Shown here: piece by piece, positions 9,565 through 18,469 of the stretch
Numbering within the stretch: the stretch's first letter is position 1
How the letters are laid out: each line of letters begins with the position of its first letter
DNA from: Variovorax sp. J22G73
Lineage (GTDB): Bacteria; Pseudomonadota; Gammaproteobacteria; Burkholderiales; Burkholderiaceae_C
Direction of reading: 5' to 3'
NCBI RefSeq assembly: GCF_030317035.1
Contig: NZ_JASZYK010000001.1
Coordinates: 1,488,001-1,552,000, forward strand
Length of the DNA stretch: 64,000 nucleotides
Translations under genes and position numbers: made by a program
The notes under the pieces: model-generated
Database searches by the model: none
Seen by the model: the letters and a program-made list of their open reading frames with translations, nothing else
Told to the model about the DNA's origin: nothing

Positions 9565-10887
9565 TTATTTTTGCAGCGCTTGCTCGGTTTGGAGCGACAC
9601 GGCCAGCACGGCGTCGTCGTGCAGCGCGGCGTGCCACAGCATGAGGCCGACCGGCAATTCACCGGCAGCGTGGCAGGGCAGCGAGAGGGCGCAGCCGTCG
9701 AGCATGTTGACGATCGACGGGTTGCGCAGCAGCAGGGCGTTGACGCGGAAGAACTCGTCGTCGCGCTTGGCACCCGGTGCCACGCTGGCGATCGACGGCG
9801 CGGTGATGGGCACCGTCGGCGACAGCACGGCATCGAAGGGCGCCAGCCTGGCCTCGACGCGGGCGATCCAGTCGCGGCGGGCGTTGACGAGGTCGATGTA
9901 TTCGTGCGCCTTCATGCTGGCGCCGCGCAGGATGCGTTGCGCCACGCGCGGGTCGTAGCCGGCGCCGCTGCGCTCCAGCAGCAGCCGGTGCCAGGCGTGG
10001 GCCTCGGCAGCGGAGAAGCCGCCGGTAGCATTGATGGTGGACAGCTCGGCGAGCTCGGGCAGCTCGATTTCCTGGATGCGGGCGCCGGCGGCGCGCATCG
10101 TTTTCAGCGAACGCTCGAAGGCGTTGGCCACAGCCGGCTCGATGGCGTCGAAAAAGACGTTCTTCACCACGGCCAAGCGGTAAGCGGCGAGCGGGGCGTT
10201 GCCGGCAGTGACGCGCCGGGCGGCCAGGATTTCGTGCGCTGTGATGGCGTCGCGCACCGAACGGGTCATGGCGCAGACGGTGTCGAGCGTGGTCGACAGC
10301 GGCAGCGCGCCGTCGGCGGGGGTGAGCCTGGCCGTGTTCTTAAACCCGACGATGCCGTTCAGCGCCGCCGGAATGCGGATCGAGCCGCCCGTATCCGATC
10401 CCAGCCCGATGAAAGCGGCGCCGCTGGCGACCGAAATCGCGGCGCCGGAGGACGATCCGCCGGGAATGCGCGGCGTGGCGGCGTCGCTCACGTTGGCGGG
10501 CGTTCCGTGGTGCGGGTTGACGCCGACGCCCGAGAAGGCGAATTCGGTCATGTTGGTGCGACCGGTCAGCACCCCGCCGGCTGCACGCAGCCGTGCCACG
10601 GCGAGGGCGTCGGAACGGGCGGCGGGAGCGTGGCTCAGGACCACCGAGCCGGCCGGGGTCGGCTGGCCCTCGATGTCGAACAGGTCCTTGGCGGTGAAGG
10701 CCAGGCCGGACAGCCGGCTGTCCGGGTTCGATTCGGCGGCGGCCTGGCGGGCCTCGTCGAACATCGGGCGGGTGAAGACGTGGTCGCAGGCCGGCGACCG
10801 GGCGATGTCGATGACGCGCTCCATTTCGGTGCGTGCATCGTTGCCACCTGCCAGAAGGGTGAGACGGGTGGCGTGGAGGTCGTTCAT
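9565..10887 (-). CDS. amidase (amidase-signature family)
   Basis: Hydrolase of the amidase-signature superfamily. The Ser-cisSer-Lys triad is visible: K67 in FTAKDLFD, S145 in GGSSSGAA and S169 in SDTGGSIRIP. At 440 residues it is a free-standing amidase, not GatA, since no gatB or gatC is near. Together with the downstream DadA-like enzyme it suggests scavenging of amides or amino-acid derivatives, but the substrate is unknown. It is divergent from rpsB across a 211-base region. Confidence 0.88.
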   Translation of the reverse strand: MNDLHATRLTLLAGGNDARTEMERVIDIARSPACDHVFTRPMFDEARQAAAESNPDSRLSGLAFTAKDLFDIEGQPTPAGSVVLSHAPAARSDALAVARLRAAGGVLTGRTNMTEFAFSGVGVNPHHGTPANVSDAATPRIPGGSSSGAAISVASGAAFIGLGSDTGGSIRIPAALNGIVGFKNTARLTPADGALPLSTTLDTVCAMTRSVRDAITAHEILAARRVTAGNAPLAAYRLAVVKNVFFDAIEPAVANAFERSLKTMRAAGARIQEIELPELAELSTINATGGFSAAEAHAWHRLLLERSGAGYDPRVAQRILRGASMKAHEYIDLVNARRDWIARVEARLAPFDAVLSPTVPITAPSIASVAPGAKRDDEFFRVNALLLRNPSIVNMLDGCALSLPCHAAGELPVGLMLWHAALHDDAVLAVSLQTEQALQK

Positions 10888-10945
10888 GGGTGGCTGCAGA
10901 TGCCGCGCGGGCGGCTCGGGTTCAGGAAAGAGAGGGCGGGAGGCG

Positions 10946-10954
10946 TGCTATACT
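10946..10954 (+). promoter_or_regulatory. extended -10 promoter of rpsB-tsf
   Basis: TGCTATACT gives an extended -10 (TGN plus TATACT) about 145 bases before rpsB. No good -35 lies 16-18 bases upstream, which an extended -10 can tolerate. It would give a leader of roughly 135 bases. Confidence 0.6.
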
Positions 10955-10974
10955 CTTTGGGTTTCGCTGGTCGA

Positions 10975-10991
10975 GCAACGGCTCCCGTTGC
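10975..10991 (+). promoter_or_regulatory. leader hairpin upstream of rpsB
   Basis: GCAACGG - CTC - CCGTTGC forms a perfect seven-pair stem near the predicted 5' end of the rpsB transcript. In other bacteria rpsB leaders bind S2 for autogenous control; that role here is inferred from position alone. Confidence 0.4.
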
Positions 10992-11098
10992 ATCCAGCCA
11001 GACACATCCGCAAACCGGCCCAATCAAGGTGTTGTGACTCAGTTCAAAAGAGCACAAAACGGGCTGGATTTTAGACCCAACCTTTGGAGTAATTTCTA

Positions 11099-11854
11099 AT
11101 GTCTACCACCATGCGCGAAATGCTGGAAGCCGGTGTCCACTTCGGTCACCAAACCCGCTTCTGGAACCCCAAGATGGCTCCGTTCATCTTCGGTCACCGC
11201 AACAAGATCCACATCATCAACCTGGAAAAGTCGCTCCCGATGTTCCAGGACGCGATGAAGTACGCCAAGCAGCTCACCGCCAACCGCGGCACGATCTTGA
11301 TGGTCGGCACGAAGCGCCAGGCCCGTGAAATCGTGGCGGCTGAAGCCCGTCGCGCTGGCGTGCCTTTCGTCGACACCCGCTGGCTCGGCGGCATGCTGAC
11401 CAACTTCAAGACCGTCAAGACCTCCATCAAGCGTCTGAAAGACATGAAGGCCCAGCAAGAAGCCGGCCTCGACTCGCTGAGCAAGAAGGAGCAACTGACC
11501 TTCTCGCGCGAAATCGCGAAGCTCGAAAAGGACATCGGTGGCATCCAGGACATGGCTGCGCTGCCGGACGCGATCTTCGTGATCGACGTGGGCTTCCACA
11601 AAATCGCCGTCGCCGAAGCCAAGAAGCTCGGCATTCCGCTGATCGGCGTGGTCGACTCCAACCACTCGCCCGAAGGCATCGACTACGTGATTCCCGGTAA
11701 CGACGACTCGTCGAAGGCCGTCACGCTGTATGCACGCGGCATCGCCGACGCGATCATCGAAGGTCGCAACAGCGCCGGTGGTGATGTGGTCAAGGCCGTT
11801 GCCGAAGGCAGCAGCGACGAATTCGTCGAAGTCGAAGAAAGCGCTTCGGCCTGA
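11099..11854 (+). CDS. rpsB: 30S ribosomal protein S2
   Basis: Small-subunit protein uS2. The N-terminus [19 protein letters not shown] and the internal [15 protein letters not shown] and [20 protein letters not shown] are family signatures. It is 251 residues, with an acidic tail ending [19 protein letters not shown] before the ATG supplies the ribosome site. It heads the translation and envelope block and is followed by a hairpin with a T-run before tsf, as in other rpsB-tsf operons. Confidence 0.99.
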   Translation: MSTTMREMLEAGVHFGHQTRFWNPKMAPFIFGHRNKIHIINLEKSLPMFQDAMKYAKQLTANRGTILMVGTKRQAREIVAAEARRAGVPFVDTRWLGGMLTNFKTVKTSIKRLKDMKAQQEAGLDSLSKKEQLTFSREIAKLEKDIGGIQDMAALPDAIFVIDVGFHKIAVAEAKKLGIPLIGVVDSNHSPEGIDYVIPGNDDSSKAVTLYARGIADAIIEGRNSAGGDVVKAVAEGSSDEFVEVEESASA

Positions 11855-11876
11855 GCGGGTGCCTTCACGCGCCTGA

Positions 11877-11904
11877 AGAAGGGGCTTGGTGCCCCTTTTT
11901 TTTA
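11877..11904 (+). terminator. rpsB-tsf intergenic attenuator
   Basis: AAGGGGC - TTGGT - GCCCCTT followed by a run of Ts between rpsB and tsf. It probably ends part of the transcription so that S2 mRNA exceeds EF-Ts mRNA or allows a separate tsf level. Confidence 0.8.
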
Positions 11905-11935
11905 ACCTGATTTTTGGATTTTCGGAGATACACAA

Positions 11936-12859
11936 ATGGCTGCAATCACCGCAAGCATGGTTGGCGAACTGCGCGCTAAGACCGACGCGCCCATGATGGA
12001 ATGCAAGAAGGCTCTCACCGAGGCCGAAGGCAACATGGAAAAGGCCGAAGAGCTGCTGCGCATCAAGCTGGGCAACAAGGCTGGCAAGGCATCGGGTCGC
12101 ATCACGGCCGAAGGCGTGGTCACGGCTTTTGTCGACGGCGCTGCCGGCGGCATGATCGAAATCAACTGCGAGACCGACTTCGTCACCAAGAACGACAGCT
12201 TCCTGGCCATGGCCAACGCGGCCGCCATGCTGGTCGCGAAGAACAGCCCCGCTGACATCGCCGCCCTGGGCGCGCTGGCCTATGAGCAAGACGGCTTCGG
12301 CCCCACGCTCGAAGACGTGCGCAAGGGCCTGATCGGCAAGATCGGCGAGAACATGAGCTTCCGCCGCTTCAAGCACTTCGCCGGCAACGGCAAGCTCGCT
12401 TCGTACCTGCACGGCACGCGCATCGGCGTGATGGTCGAGTTCGAAGGCGACGACACCTCCGCCAAGGACGTGGCCATGCACATCGCCGCCATGAAGCCTG
12501 TCGCCATCCAGGCATCGGACGTGCCCGCCGAGCTGATCGAAAAAGAACGCGCCGTGGCTGCCGGCAAGGCTGCCGAAGACCGCAAGGTTGCCGAAGCCGA
12601 AGGCAAGAAGCCGCAGCCCGACGACATCGTTGCCAAGCGCATCGAAGGTGGCGTGCAGAAGTACCTGAAGGAAGTCTCGCTGCACAACCAGCCGTTCGTG
12701 AAGAACGACAAGCAGACCGTCGAGCAGATGCTCAAGGCCGCCGACACCTCGATCAAGGGTTTCACCCTGTACGTGGTCGGCGAAGGCATCGAGAAGAAGG
12801 TCGACGACTTCGCTGCCGAAGTGGCCGCGCAAGTCGCCGCTGCCAAGGCTGCTGCCTGA
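11936..12859 (+). CDS. tsf: elongation factor Ts
   Basis: Guanine-nucleotide exchange factor that recycles EF-Tu. The N-terminal UBA-like helix and the [12 protein letters not shown] signature that contacts EF-Tu are present, followed by two core subdomains ([15 protein letters not shown] and [11 protein letters not shown]) and the coiled-coil region. It has 307 residues, slightly longer than the E. coli protein. A CGGAGAT ribosome site precedes the ATG. It follows rpsB after an attenuator and ends before a GC-rich terminator. Confidence 0.99.
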   Translation: MAAITASMVGELRAKTDAPMMECKKALTEAEGNMEKAEELLRIKLGNKAGKASGRITAEGVVTAFVDGAAGGMIEINCETDFVTKNDSFLAMANAAAMLVAKNSPADIAALGALAYEQDGFGPTLEDVRKGLIGKIGENMSFRRFKHFAGNGKLASYLHGTRIGVMVEFEGDDTSAKDVAMHIAAMKPVAIQASDVPAELIEKERAVAAGKAAEDRKVAEAEGKKPQPDDIVAKRIEGGVQKYLKEVSLHNQPFVKNDKQTVEQMLKAADTSIKGFTLYVVGEGIEKKVDDFAAEVAAQVAAAKAAA

Positions 12860-12874
12860 TCTCGCAGCCACTAC

Positions 12875-12908
12875 AGCGGCGGTGCGCAAGAGCGTGCCGC
12901 CGCTTTTT
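12875..12908 (+). terminator. terminator after tsf
   Basis: AGCGGCGGTGCGC - AAGA - GCGTGCCGCCGCT with one wobble pair, then TTTTTC. It separates rpsB-tsf from pyrH. Confidence 0.8.
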
Positions 12909-12955
12909 CACCGCCACGTTTTACACTCGCCCCCGCCAACCAAAGGAAATTGCCC

Positions 12956-13678
12956 ATGTCTGATCCCCGCCCAGCCCACAAGCGAATCTTGTTGAAGCTG
13001 TCGGGAGAGGCACTGATGGGCGACGACGCCTTCGGCATCAACCGCGCCACCATCGTGCGGATGGTCCAGGAGGTGGCCGAGGTCGTGAACATGGGCGTCC
13101 AGGTGGCGGTCGTGATCGGTGGCGGCAACATCTTCCGCGGCGTCGCGGGAGGCTCCGTCGGCATGGACCGCGCCACGGCCGACTACATGGGCATGCTGGC
13201 CACGGTCATGAACTCGCTCGCCCTGGCCGACGCGATGGACAAGCAGGGCCTGGTGGCCCGCGTGATGTCCGCCATTGCCATCGAGCAGGTGGTCGAGCCC
13301 TATGTGCGCCCCAAGGCCCTGCAGTACCTCGAAGAGGGCAAGGTCGTGGTGTTCGCGGCCGGCACGGGCAACCCGTTCTTCACGACCGACACGGCCGCGG
13401 CGCTGCGCGGTGCCGAAATTGGCGCCGAGCTGGTGCTCAAGGCGACCAAGGTCGACGGTGTGTACACCGCCGATCCCAAGACCAACCCCAATGCAACGCG
13501 CTATTCCTCGCTCACGTTCGACGAGGCGATTGCGCAGAATCTCGGCATCATGGACGCCACGGCCTTCGCGCTGTGCCGCGACCAGAAGCTGCCGATCAAG
13601 GTGTTCTCGATCCTCAAGAACGGCGCGTTCAAGCGCGTCGTCATGGGCGAGGACGAGGGCACGCTGGTGCATGCCTAG
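12956..13678 (+). CDS. pyrH: uridylate kinase
   Basis: Hexameric UMP kinase making UDP, of the amino-acid kinase family. [25 protein letters not shown] and the acceptor-site region [17 protein letters not shown] are diagnostic. Length is 240 residues from the ATG at 12956, which has AAAGGA upstream; an in-frame TTG two codons earlier is less likely. It leads frr, uppS, cdsA and dxr with very short spacers, so the run is probably one operon. Confidence 0.99.
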   Translation: MSDPRPAHKRILLKLSGEALMGDDAFGINRATIVRMVQEVAEVVNMGVQVAVVIGGGNIFRGVAGGSVGMDRATADYMGMLATVMNSLALADAMDKQGLVARVMSAIAIEQVVEPYVRPKALQYLEEGKVVVFAAGTGNPFFTTDTAAALRGAEIGAELVLKATKVDGVYTADPKTNPNATRYSSLTFDEAIAQNLGIMDATAFALCRDQKLPIKVFSILKNGAFKRVVMGEDEGTLVHA

Positions 13679-13689
13679 GAGCCAATAAG

Positions 13690-14250
13690 ATGACCATTGC
13701 AGACATTCGGAGCACGACCGACGCGAAGATGAACCAATCACTCGCGGCGTTCCAGAACAACCTCACCAAGATCCGTACCGGCCGCGCCAACTCGGCGCTG
13801 CTCGACTCGATTCATGTCGAGTACTACGGCTCGCAGGTGCCGCTGAGCCAGGTGGCCAACGTGTCGGTGCTCGACTCGCGCACCATCAGCGTCCAGCCCT
13901 GGGAAAAGGGCATGGGCGCCAAGATCGAGAAGGCCATTCGTGAAAGCGACCTGGGGCTGAACCCGGCCTCGATGGGCGACCTGATCCGCGTGCCGCTGCC
14001 CGCCATGAGCGAAGAGCGCCGCAAGGAAATGACCAAGCTGGTCCGCAACGAAGGCGAGAGCGCCAAGATCGCCACGCGCAACCTGCGCCGCGACGCGAAT
14101 GAGTCGGTCAAGAAGCTGGTGAAGGACAAGCTGGCCTCGGAAGACGACCAGAAGCGCGCCGAAGCCGAGATCCAGAAGGTCACCGACCGCCACATCGCGG
14201 AAATCGACCGCCTGATCGCGGCCAAGGAAGCGGAGATCATGGCCGTTTGA
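13690..14250 (+). CDS. frr: ribosome recycling factor
   Basis: Splits post-termination ribosomes together with [23 protein letters not shown], the central beta domain ([22 protein letters not shown]) and the C-terminal [18 protein letters not shown] region are characteristic. It has 186 residues, the family norm. TAGGAG eight bases before the ATG at 13690 is its ribosome site and overlaps the pyrH stop codon. Confidence 0.99.
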   Translation: MTIADIRSTTDAKMNQSLAAFQNNLTKIRTGRANSALLDSIHVEYYGSQVPLSQVANVSVLDSRTISVQPWEKGMGAKIEKAIRESDLGLNPASMGDLIRVPLPAMSEERRKEMTKLVRNEGESAKIATRNLRRDANESVKKLVKDKLASEDDQKRAEAEIQKVTDRHIAEIDRLIAAKEAEIMAV

Positions 14251-14258
14251 GGCCTGCC

Positions 14259-14987
14259 ATGGCCTCCACATCGCCGCGCATTCCGCACCACGTTGCCATC
14301 GTCATGGACGGCAACGGCCGTTGGGCGACGCGGCGTTTTCTTCCTCGCGTGGCGGGGCACAAGCAGGGCGTGGAGTCGCTGCGCCGCTGTGTCAAGGCCT
14401 GCGCCGACCGCGGCGTGGGCGTGCTCACGGTGTTCGCGTTTTCCTCGGAAAACTGGAACCGCCCCGTCGAAGAGGTCTCCGGGCTGATGGAGCTGATGGT
14501 CGGCGCGCTCGCGCGTGAAGTGCCCCGGCTCAGCAAAGATGGCGTGCGGCTGCGTTTCGTCGGCGAACGCGCGGGCCTTTCGCCCAAGATGGTGAAGGGC
14601 CTGGTCGACGCCGAGGAAGCCACCGCGCACAACACGCGCATGCAGCTCAACGTGTGCTTCAACTACGGCGGTCGCTGGGACATCGCAAAGGCCGCAGCCA
14701 AGCTAGCGGCGCAGGGCGAGCCCATCACTGAGGCCAGCCTGGACCGCGCCATGGCGCTGGCCCATGTGCCCGACCCGGACCTGTTCATTCGCACCGGGGG
14801 CGAGCAGCGCCTGTCGAACTTCCTGCTCTGGCAGAGTGCCTACGCCGAGCTTTTCTTCAGCGCCAAGTTGTGGCCCGAGTTCGACGAAGCCGCGCTGGAC
14901 GAGGCCATTGCCGCGTTCCAGGGCCGCGAGCGCCGCTTTGGCCAGACGTCGGCACAGGTCTCGGCCCCACAAGGCCTCACGGCCTGA
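14259..14987 (+). CDS. uppS: undecaprenyl diphosphate synthase (cis-prenyltransferase)
   Basis: Condenses isopentenyl diphosphate onto farnesyl diphosphate to give the C55 carrier lipid for peptidoglycan and O-antigen. The catalytic MDGNGRWA starts at residue 16 (D17), and FAFSSENWNRP and the C-terminal DLFIRTGGEQRLSNFLLWQ motif complete the active site. It is 242 residues from the ATG at 14259, eight bases after the frr stop. Its substrate comes from the MEP pathway, whose dxr is two genes downstream. Confidence 0.98.
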   Translation: MASTSPRIPHHVAIVMDGNGRWATRRFLPRVAGHKQGVESLRRCVKACADRGVGVLTVFAFSSENWNRPVEEVSGLMELMVGALAREVPRLSKDGVRLRFVGERAGLSPKMVKGLVDAEEATAHNTRMQLNVCFNYGGRWDIAKAAAKLAAQGEPITEASLDRAMALAHVPDPDLFIRTGGEQRLSNFLLWQSAYAELFFSAKLWPEFDEAALDEAIAAFQGRERRFGQTSAQVSAPQGLTA

Positions 14988-15000
14988 CACACTTCCCCGC

Positions 15001-15846
15001 ATGCTCAAACAACGCATCCTCACGGCGATCGTGCTGCTCGCGATCCTGCTGCCGGCGCTGTTCTACCGAAACCACATTCCCTTTGCCTGCGTGATGCTCG
15101 TGCTGATCGGCGCGGCGGCATGGGAGTGGGGGCGGCTGAACGGCTATGGCCAGCGGCTCTCGGTGTTCCTGGGCATCGAGACGGTGGTGCTGTGCGGGCT
15201 GTCCTGGTGGCTGGGCCTGCTGGAGCAGCCGCTTGCGCTCATGTGGACCTTGGCCAGCGCGGCCTGGGTGCTGGGCGGCGCGGCGTTGCTGAGGGTGGCG
15301 GTGCCGGGCTGGCCGCGCATTCCGCGTGGATTGCGACTGGTCGGGGGGCTGCTGGCGCTGTGGGTCGCGTGGCTCGCGGCGGTGCAGGCCCGCATGATCG
15401 GCATCAATTTCTTGCTGTCGATCCTGGTGCTTGTGTGGGTGGCCGACGTGTTCGCGTATTTCGCCGGCCGCGCCTTCGGCCTGAAGTTCACCCGCAACAA
15501 GCTGGCTCCGGCCATCAGCCCCGGCAAGAGCTGGGAAGGCGTGTGGGGCGGGATGATCGGCGTGGTGGTGCTGGCCTTTGCCTGGGTGTGGGCCGACAAG
15601 GCCGCCGGCGCGACAGTCGCCAGCCTGTACACCCGGCTCAACGAGCGCGGCTGGTGGCTCCTGCTGCTGGGCGCGCTGTTTCTTTCTGCGATGAGCGTCG
15701 TCGGCGACCTTGTCGAATCTCTGATCAAGCGCAGCGCCGGCGCCAAGGACAGCAGCCGGTTGTTGCCGGGCCATGGCGGGGTCCTCGACCGCGTGGATGC
15801 CCTCTTGCCCGCGCTGCCCATTGCCATGATGCTGGCCTTCCTGTGA
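15001..15846 (+). CDS. cdsA: phosphatidate cytidylyltransferase (CDP-diglyceride synthase)
   Basis: Integral membrane enzyme that makes CDP-diacylglycerol for all phospholipids. About eight hydrophobic segments are visible, and the family signature near the C-terminus reads [13 protein letters not shown] followed by [12 protein letters not shown]. Length is 281 residues from ATG at 15001. Its TGA overlaps the GTG start of dxr by three bases, indicating translational coupling. Confidence 0.98.
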   Translation: MLKQRILTAIVLLAILLPALFYRNHIPFACVMLVLIGAAAWEWGRLNGYGQRLSVFLGIETVVLCGLSWWLGLLEQPLALMWTLASAAWVLGGAALLRVAVPGWPRIPRGLRLVGGLLALWVAWLAAVQARMIGINFLLSILVLVWVADVFAYFAGRAFGLKFTRNKLAPAISPGKSWEGVWGGMIGVVVLAFAWVWADKAAGATVASLYTRLNERGWWLLLLGALFLSAMSVVGDLVESLIKRSAGAKDSSRLLPGHGGVLDRVDALLPALPIAMMLAFL

Positions 15847-17030
15847 ACACTCCCAGACAACGCGTCACGGTGCTCGGATCGACCGGTTCGGTCGGCGTGA
15901 GCACGCTCGACGTCATCGCGCGGCACCCCGAGCGCTTCGAGGTTTTCGCGCTTTCCGCGGCCACCAGGGTCGACGAGCTGCTGGCGCAATGCGCGCAGTT
16001 CTCGCCACGGTTCGCAGTCATGGCAAGCCCGCCGCATGCCGCCTTGCTGGCTGAAAAGCTCAACCAAAGCGGCCTGAAGACCGTCGTGCTGACCGACGCC
16101 GATGCTCTTGAAACGATAGCGTCGCACGACGAGGTCGACGCCGTCATGGCGGCCATCGTCGGCGCCGCGGGCCTTGGCCCCTGCCTGGCGGCTGCGCGTG
16201 CCGGCAAGCGCTTGCTGCTGGCCAACAAGGAAGCGCTCGTCGTCGGCGGCGAGTTGTTCATGCGCACGGTGCGCGAGGGCGGCGCCACGCTGCTGCCCAT
16301 CGACAGCGAGCACTCGGCCATTTTCCAGTCGCTGCCCGAAGACCCGTCCACCTGGGCACGGCGCATCGACAAGATCATCCTGACGGCCTCGGGCGGCCCA
16401 TTCCGCACGCGCGCGCCCGAAACGCTGGGCTCGGTCACGCCGGAGCAGGCATGTGCCCATCCGACCTGGGTCATGGGCCGCAAGATTTCGGTCGATTCGG
16501 CCACCATGATGAACAAGGCGCTCGAGGTGATCGAGGCGCGCCATCTGTTCGGCGTGTCGCCGGAGCAGATCGAGGTGGTCATCCATCCGCAGAGCGTGGT
16601 GCATTCGATGGTGCAGTTCACCGACGCCTCGGTCATGGCCCAGCTGGGCACGCCCGACATGCGGGTGCCGATCGCCGTCGGCCTGGCATGGCCGGAGCGC
16701 ATCGAAAGCGGCGCGGCGCGGCTCGATTTCCGCGAGATGTCGGCGCTGACCTTCAACACGCCCGACCCGGCGCTGTTCCCGGGACTGGGCCTGGCCTGGC
16801 ATGCACTGCGCGCCGCGCCCGGCACCACCGCGGTGCTGAATGCGGCCAACGAGGTGGCGGTCGAAGCCTTTCTGGACCGCCGTTTGCGTTTCGATCGCAT
16901 TCATGCGGTCAACATGGAAACTTTGGAGGCGGTCTCTCCCTCCAAGCCCGCATCGCTCGCCGACCTCCTGGCGCTCGATGCCAGCGCGCGCGCGGCGGCC
17001 AATGCCGCGGCGCTGCGTTTCGCGGCCTGA
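15843..17030 (+). CDS. dxr: 1-deoxy-D-xylulose-5-phosphate reductoisomerase
   Basis: Committed step of the MEP isoprenoid pathway: NADPH-dependent conversion of DXP to MEP. The NADPH motif GSTGSVG is at residues 12-18, the metal and substrate region has DSEHSAIFQ, and the flexible loop has [19 protein letters not shown]. The start is GTG at 15843, overlapping the cdsA stop (GTGA); 395 residues. It supplies isoprenoid precursors used by uppS in the same run. Confidence 0.98.
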   Translation: MNTPRQRVTVLGSTGSVGVSTLDVIARHPERFEVFALSAATRVDELLAQCAQFSPRFAVMASPPHAALLAEKLNQSGLKTVVLTDADALETIASHDEVDAVMAAIVGAAGLGPCLAAARAGKRLLLANKEALVVGGELFMRTVREGGATLLPIDSEHSAIFQSLPEDPSTWARRIDKIILTASGGPFRTRAPETLGSVTPEQACAHPTWVMGRKISVDSATMMNKALEVIEARHLFGVSPEQIEVVIHPQSVVHSMVQFTDASVMAQLGTPDMRVPIAVGLAWPERIESGAARLDFREMSALTFNTPDPALFPGLGLAWHALRAAPGTTAVLNAANEVAVEAFLDRRLRFDRIHAVNMETLEAVSPSKPASLADLLALDASARAAANAAALRFAA

Positions 17031-17057
17031 CGCTCCCCCTGGAAACCAAGGATTCCG

Positions 17058-18431
17058 ATGCTGCTCACTGTCATAGCCTTCGTGGTCGCGCTCGGTGTCC
17101 TGATTGCGGTGCACGAGTACGGCCACTACCGCGTCGCCGTGGCTTGCGGCGTCAAGGTGGAGCGTTTCTCGGTCGGCTTCGGCAAGGCGCTGATCCGCTG
17201 GCAGCCCAAGCGCCAGCATCCGGGGCAATCGACTGAGTTCGTCATCGGCGCATTTCCGCTCGGTGGCTACGTCAAGATGCTCGACGAGCGCGAAGGGCCG
17301 GTCGCGCCTGAAGAGCGCCATCGCGCCTTCAACACCCAGCCTTTGCGTTCGCGCGCGGCCATCGTGGCTGCAGGGCCTATCGCCAACCTGCTGCTGGCCG
17401 TGGTGCTCTACACGGCAGTCAACTGGATCGGCGTGCAGGAGCCGGTGGCCAAGCTGGCGCGGCCAGTGGCGGCGTCGCTGGCCGAGGCCGCGGGCTTGCG
17501 TGGCGGCGAACACATCACCCAGGCCGGCTTCGACGGCGACCTGTCGCCCGTTCAATCCTTCGAAGACCTGCGCTGGCGCATGACGCGCGGCGCGCTCGAC
17601 GGCCACGACCTGACGCTCGAAATCGCGGGAGAGGGCGGCAAGCCCGCGCGCCAGGTCGTGCTGCCCCTGAGCCGCATGGAGACCCGGGACGCCGACCCGC
17701 AGATGTTCCGCAAGATCGGAGTGCTCGCACCCCTGACGCGCCCCGAAATCGGCGAAGTCATGGCTGGCGGCGCGGCCGAGCGTTCGGGGCTGCGCAGCGG
17801 CGATGTGGTGCGCAGCATCGGTGGCACGGCCATCGTCGACGGACAGCAGTTGCGCGAAGTGATCCGGGCCTCGGTCGATGGCGACCAGCCGCGCATCCAG
17901 CCCTGGCAGCTCGAGCGTGGCGGCCAGCCGCTCACGCTCGACGTGAAGCCCGAGGTTCGGGAAGAGGGCGGCGCCAAGGTCGGGCGCATCGGTGCCTACG
18001 TGGGCACCGCCCCCGAGATGTTGACGGTGCGCCAGGGTCCGGTCGACGGCGTCTGGCGTGGCGTGGTGCGCACCTGGGAGGTGTCGGCACTGACCGTGCG
18101 CATGATGGCCAAGATGGTCATCGGCGAGGCATCGCTCAAGAATCTGAGCGGCCCGCTCACCATCGCGGACTACGCGGGCAAGTCGGCGAGCCTCGGTTTC
18201 ACGCAGTATCTGGTGTTCCTGGCGCTCATCAGCGTGAGCCTGGGCGTGCTCAATCTCATGCCGCTGCCGGTCCTCGATGGGGGGCACCTGATGTATTATC
18301 TTTGGGAGGGCCTGACCGGCAAGAGCGTCTCTGACGCCTGGATGGAACGGCTTCAGCGCGGGGGTGTCGCCCTGCTGCTGGTCATGATGTCGGTCGCACT
18401 CTTCAACGACGTCACGCGGCTCTTTGGTTAA
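17058..18431 (+). CDS. rseP: RIP metalloprotease RseP (site-2 protease)
   Basis: Intramembrane zinc protease that cleaves anti-sigma-E factor after the first site cut. The HExxH motif is HEYGH at residues 19-23 and the second zinc ligand is D407 in LPVLDGGHLMYY. Two PDZ domains lie between, the second around GSGAAERSGLRSGDVV-like sequence at residues 235-260. Length is 457 residues. It sits between dxr and bamA, as in many proteobacteria, linking outer-membrane assembly to the envelope stress response. Confidence 0.97.
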   Translation: MLLTVIAFVVALGVLIAVHEYGHYRVAVACGVKVERFSVGFGKALIRWQPKRQHPGQSTEFVIGAFPLGGYVKMLDEREGPVAPEERHRAFNTQPLRSRAAIVAAGPIANLLLAVVLYTAVNWIGVQEPVAKLARPVAASLAEAAGLRGGEHITQAGFDGDLSPVQSFEDLRWRMTRGALDGHDLTLEIAGEGGKPARQVVLPLSRMETRDADPQMFRKIGVLAPLTRPEIGEVMAGGAAERSGLRSGDVVRSIGGTAIVDGQQLREVIRASVDGDQPRIQPWQLERGGQPLTLDVKPEVREEGGAKVGRIGAYVGTAPEMLTVRQGPVDGVWRGVVRTWEVSALTVRMMAKMVIGEASLKNLSGPLTIADYAGKSASLGFTQYLVFLALISVSLGVLNLMPLPVLDGGHLMYYLWEGLTGKSVSDAWMERLQRGGVALLLVMMSVALFNDVTRLFG

Positions 18432-18469
18432 CTTTCTGCCGGCCCTTTCCGTGCCGGCTCAATTCACAG

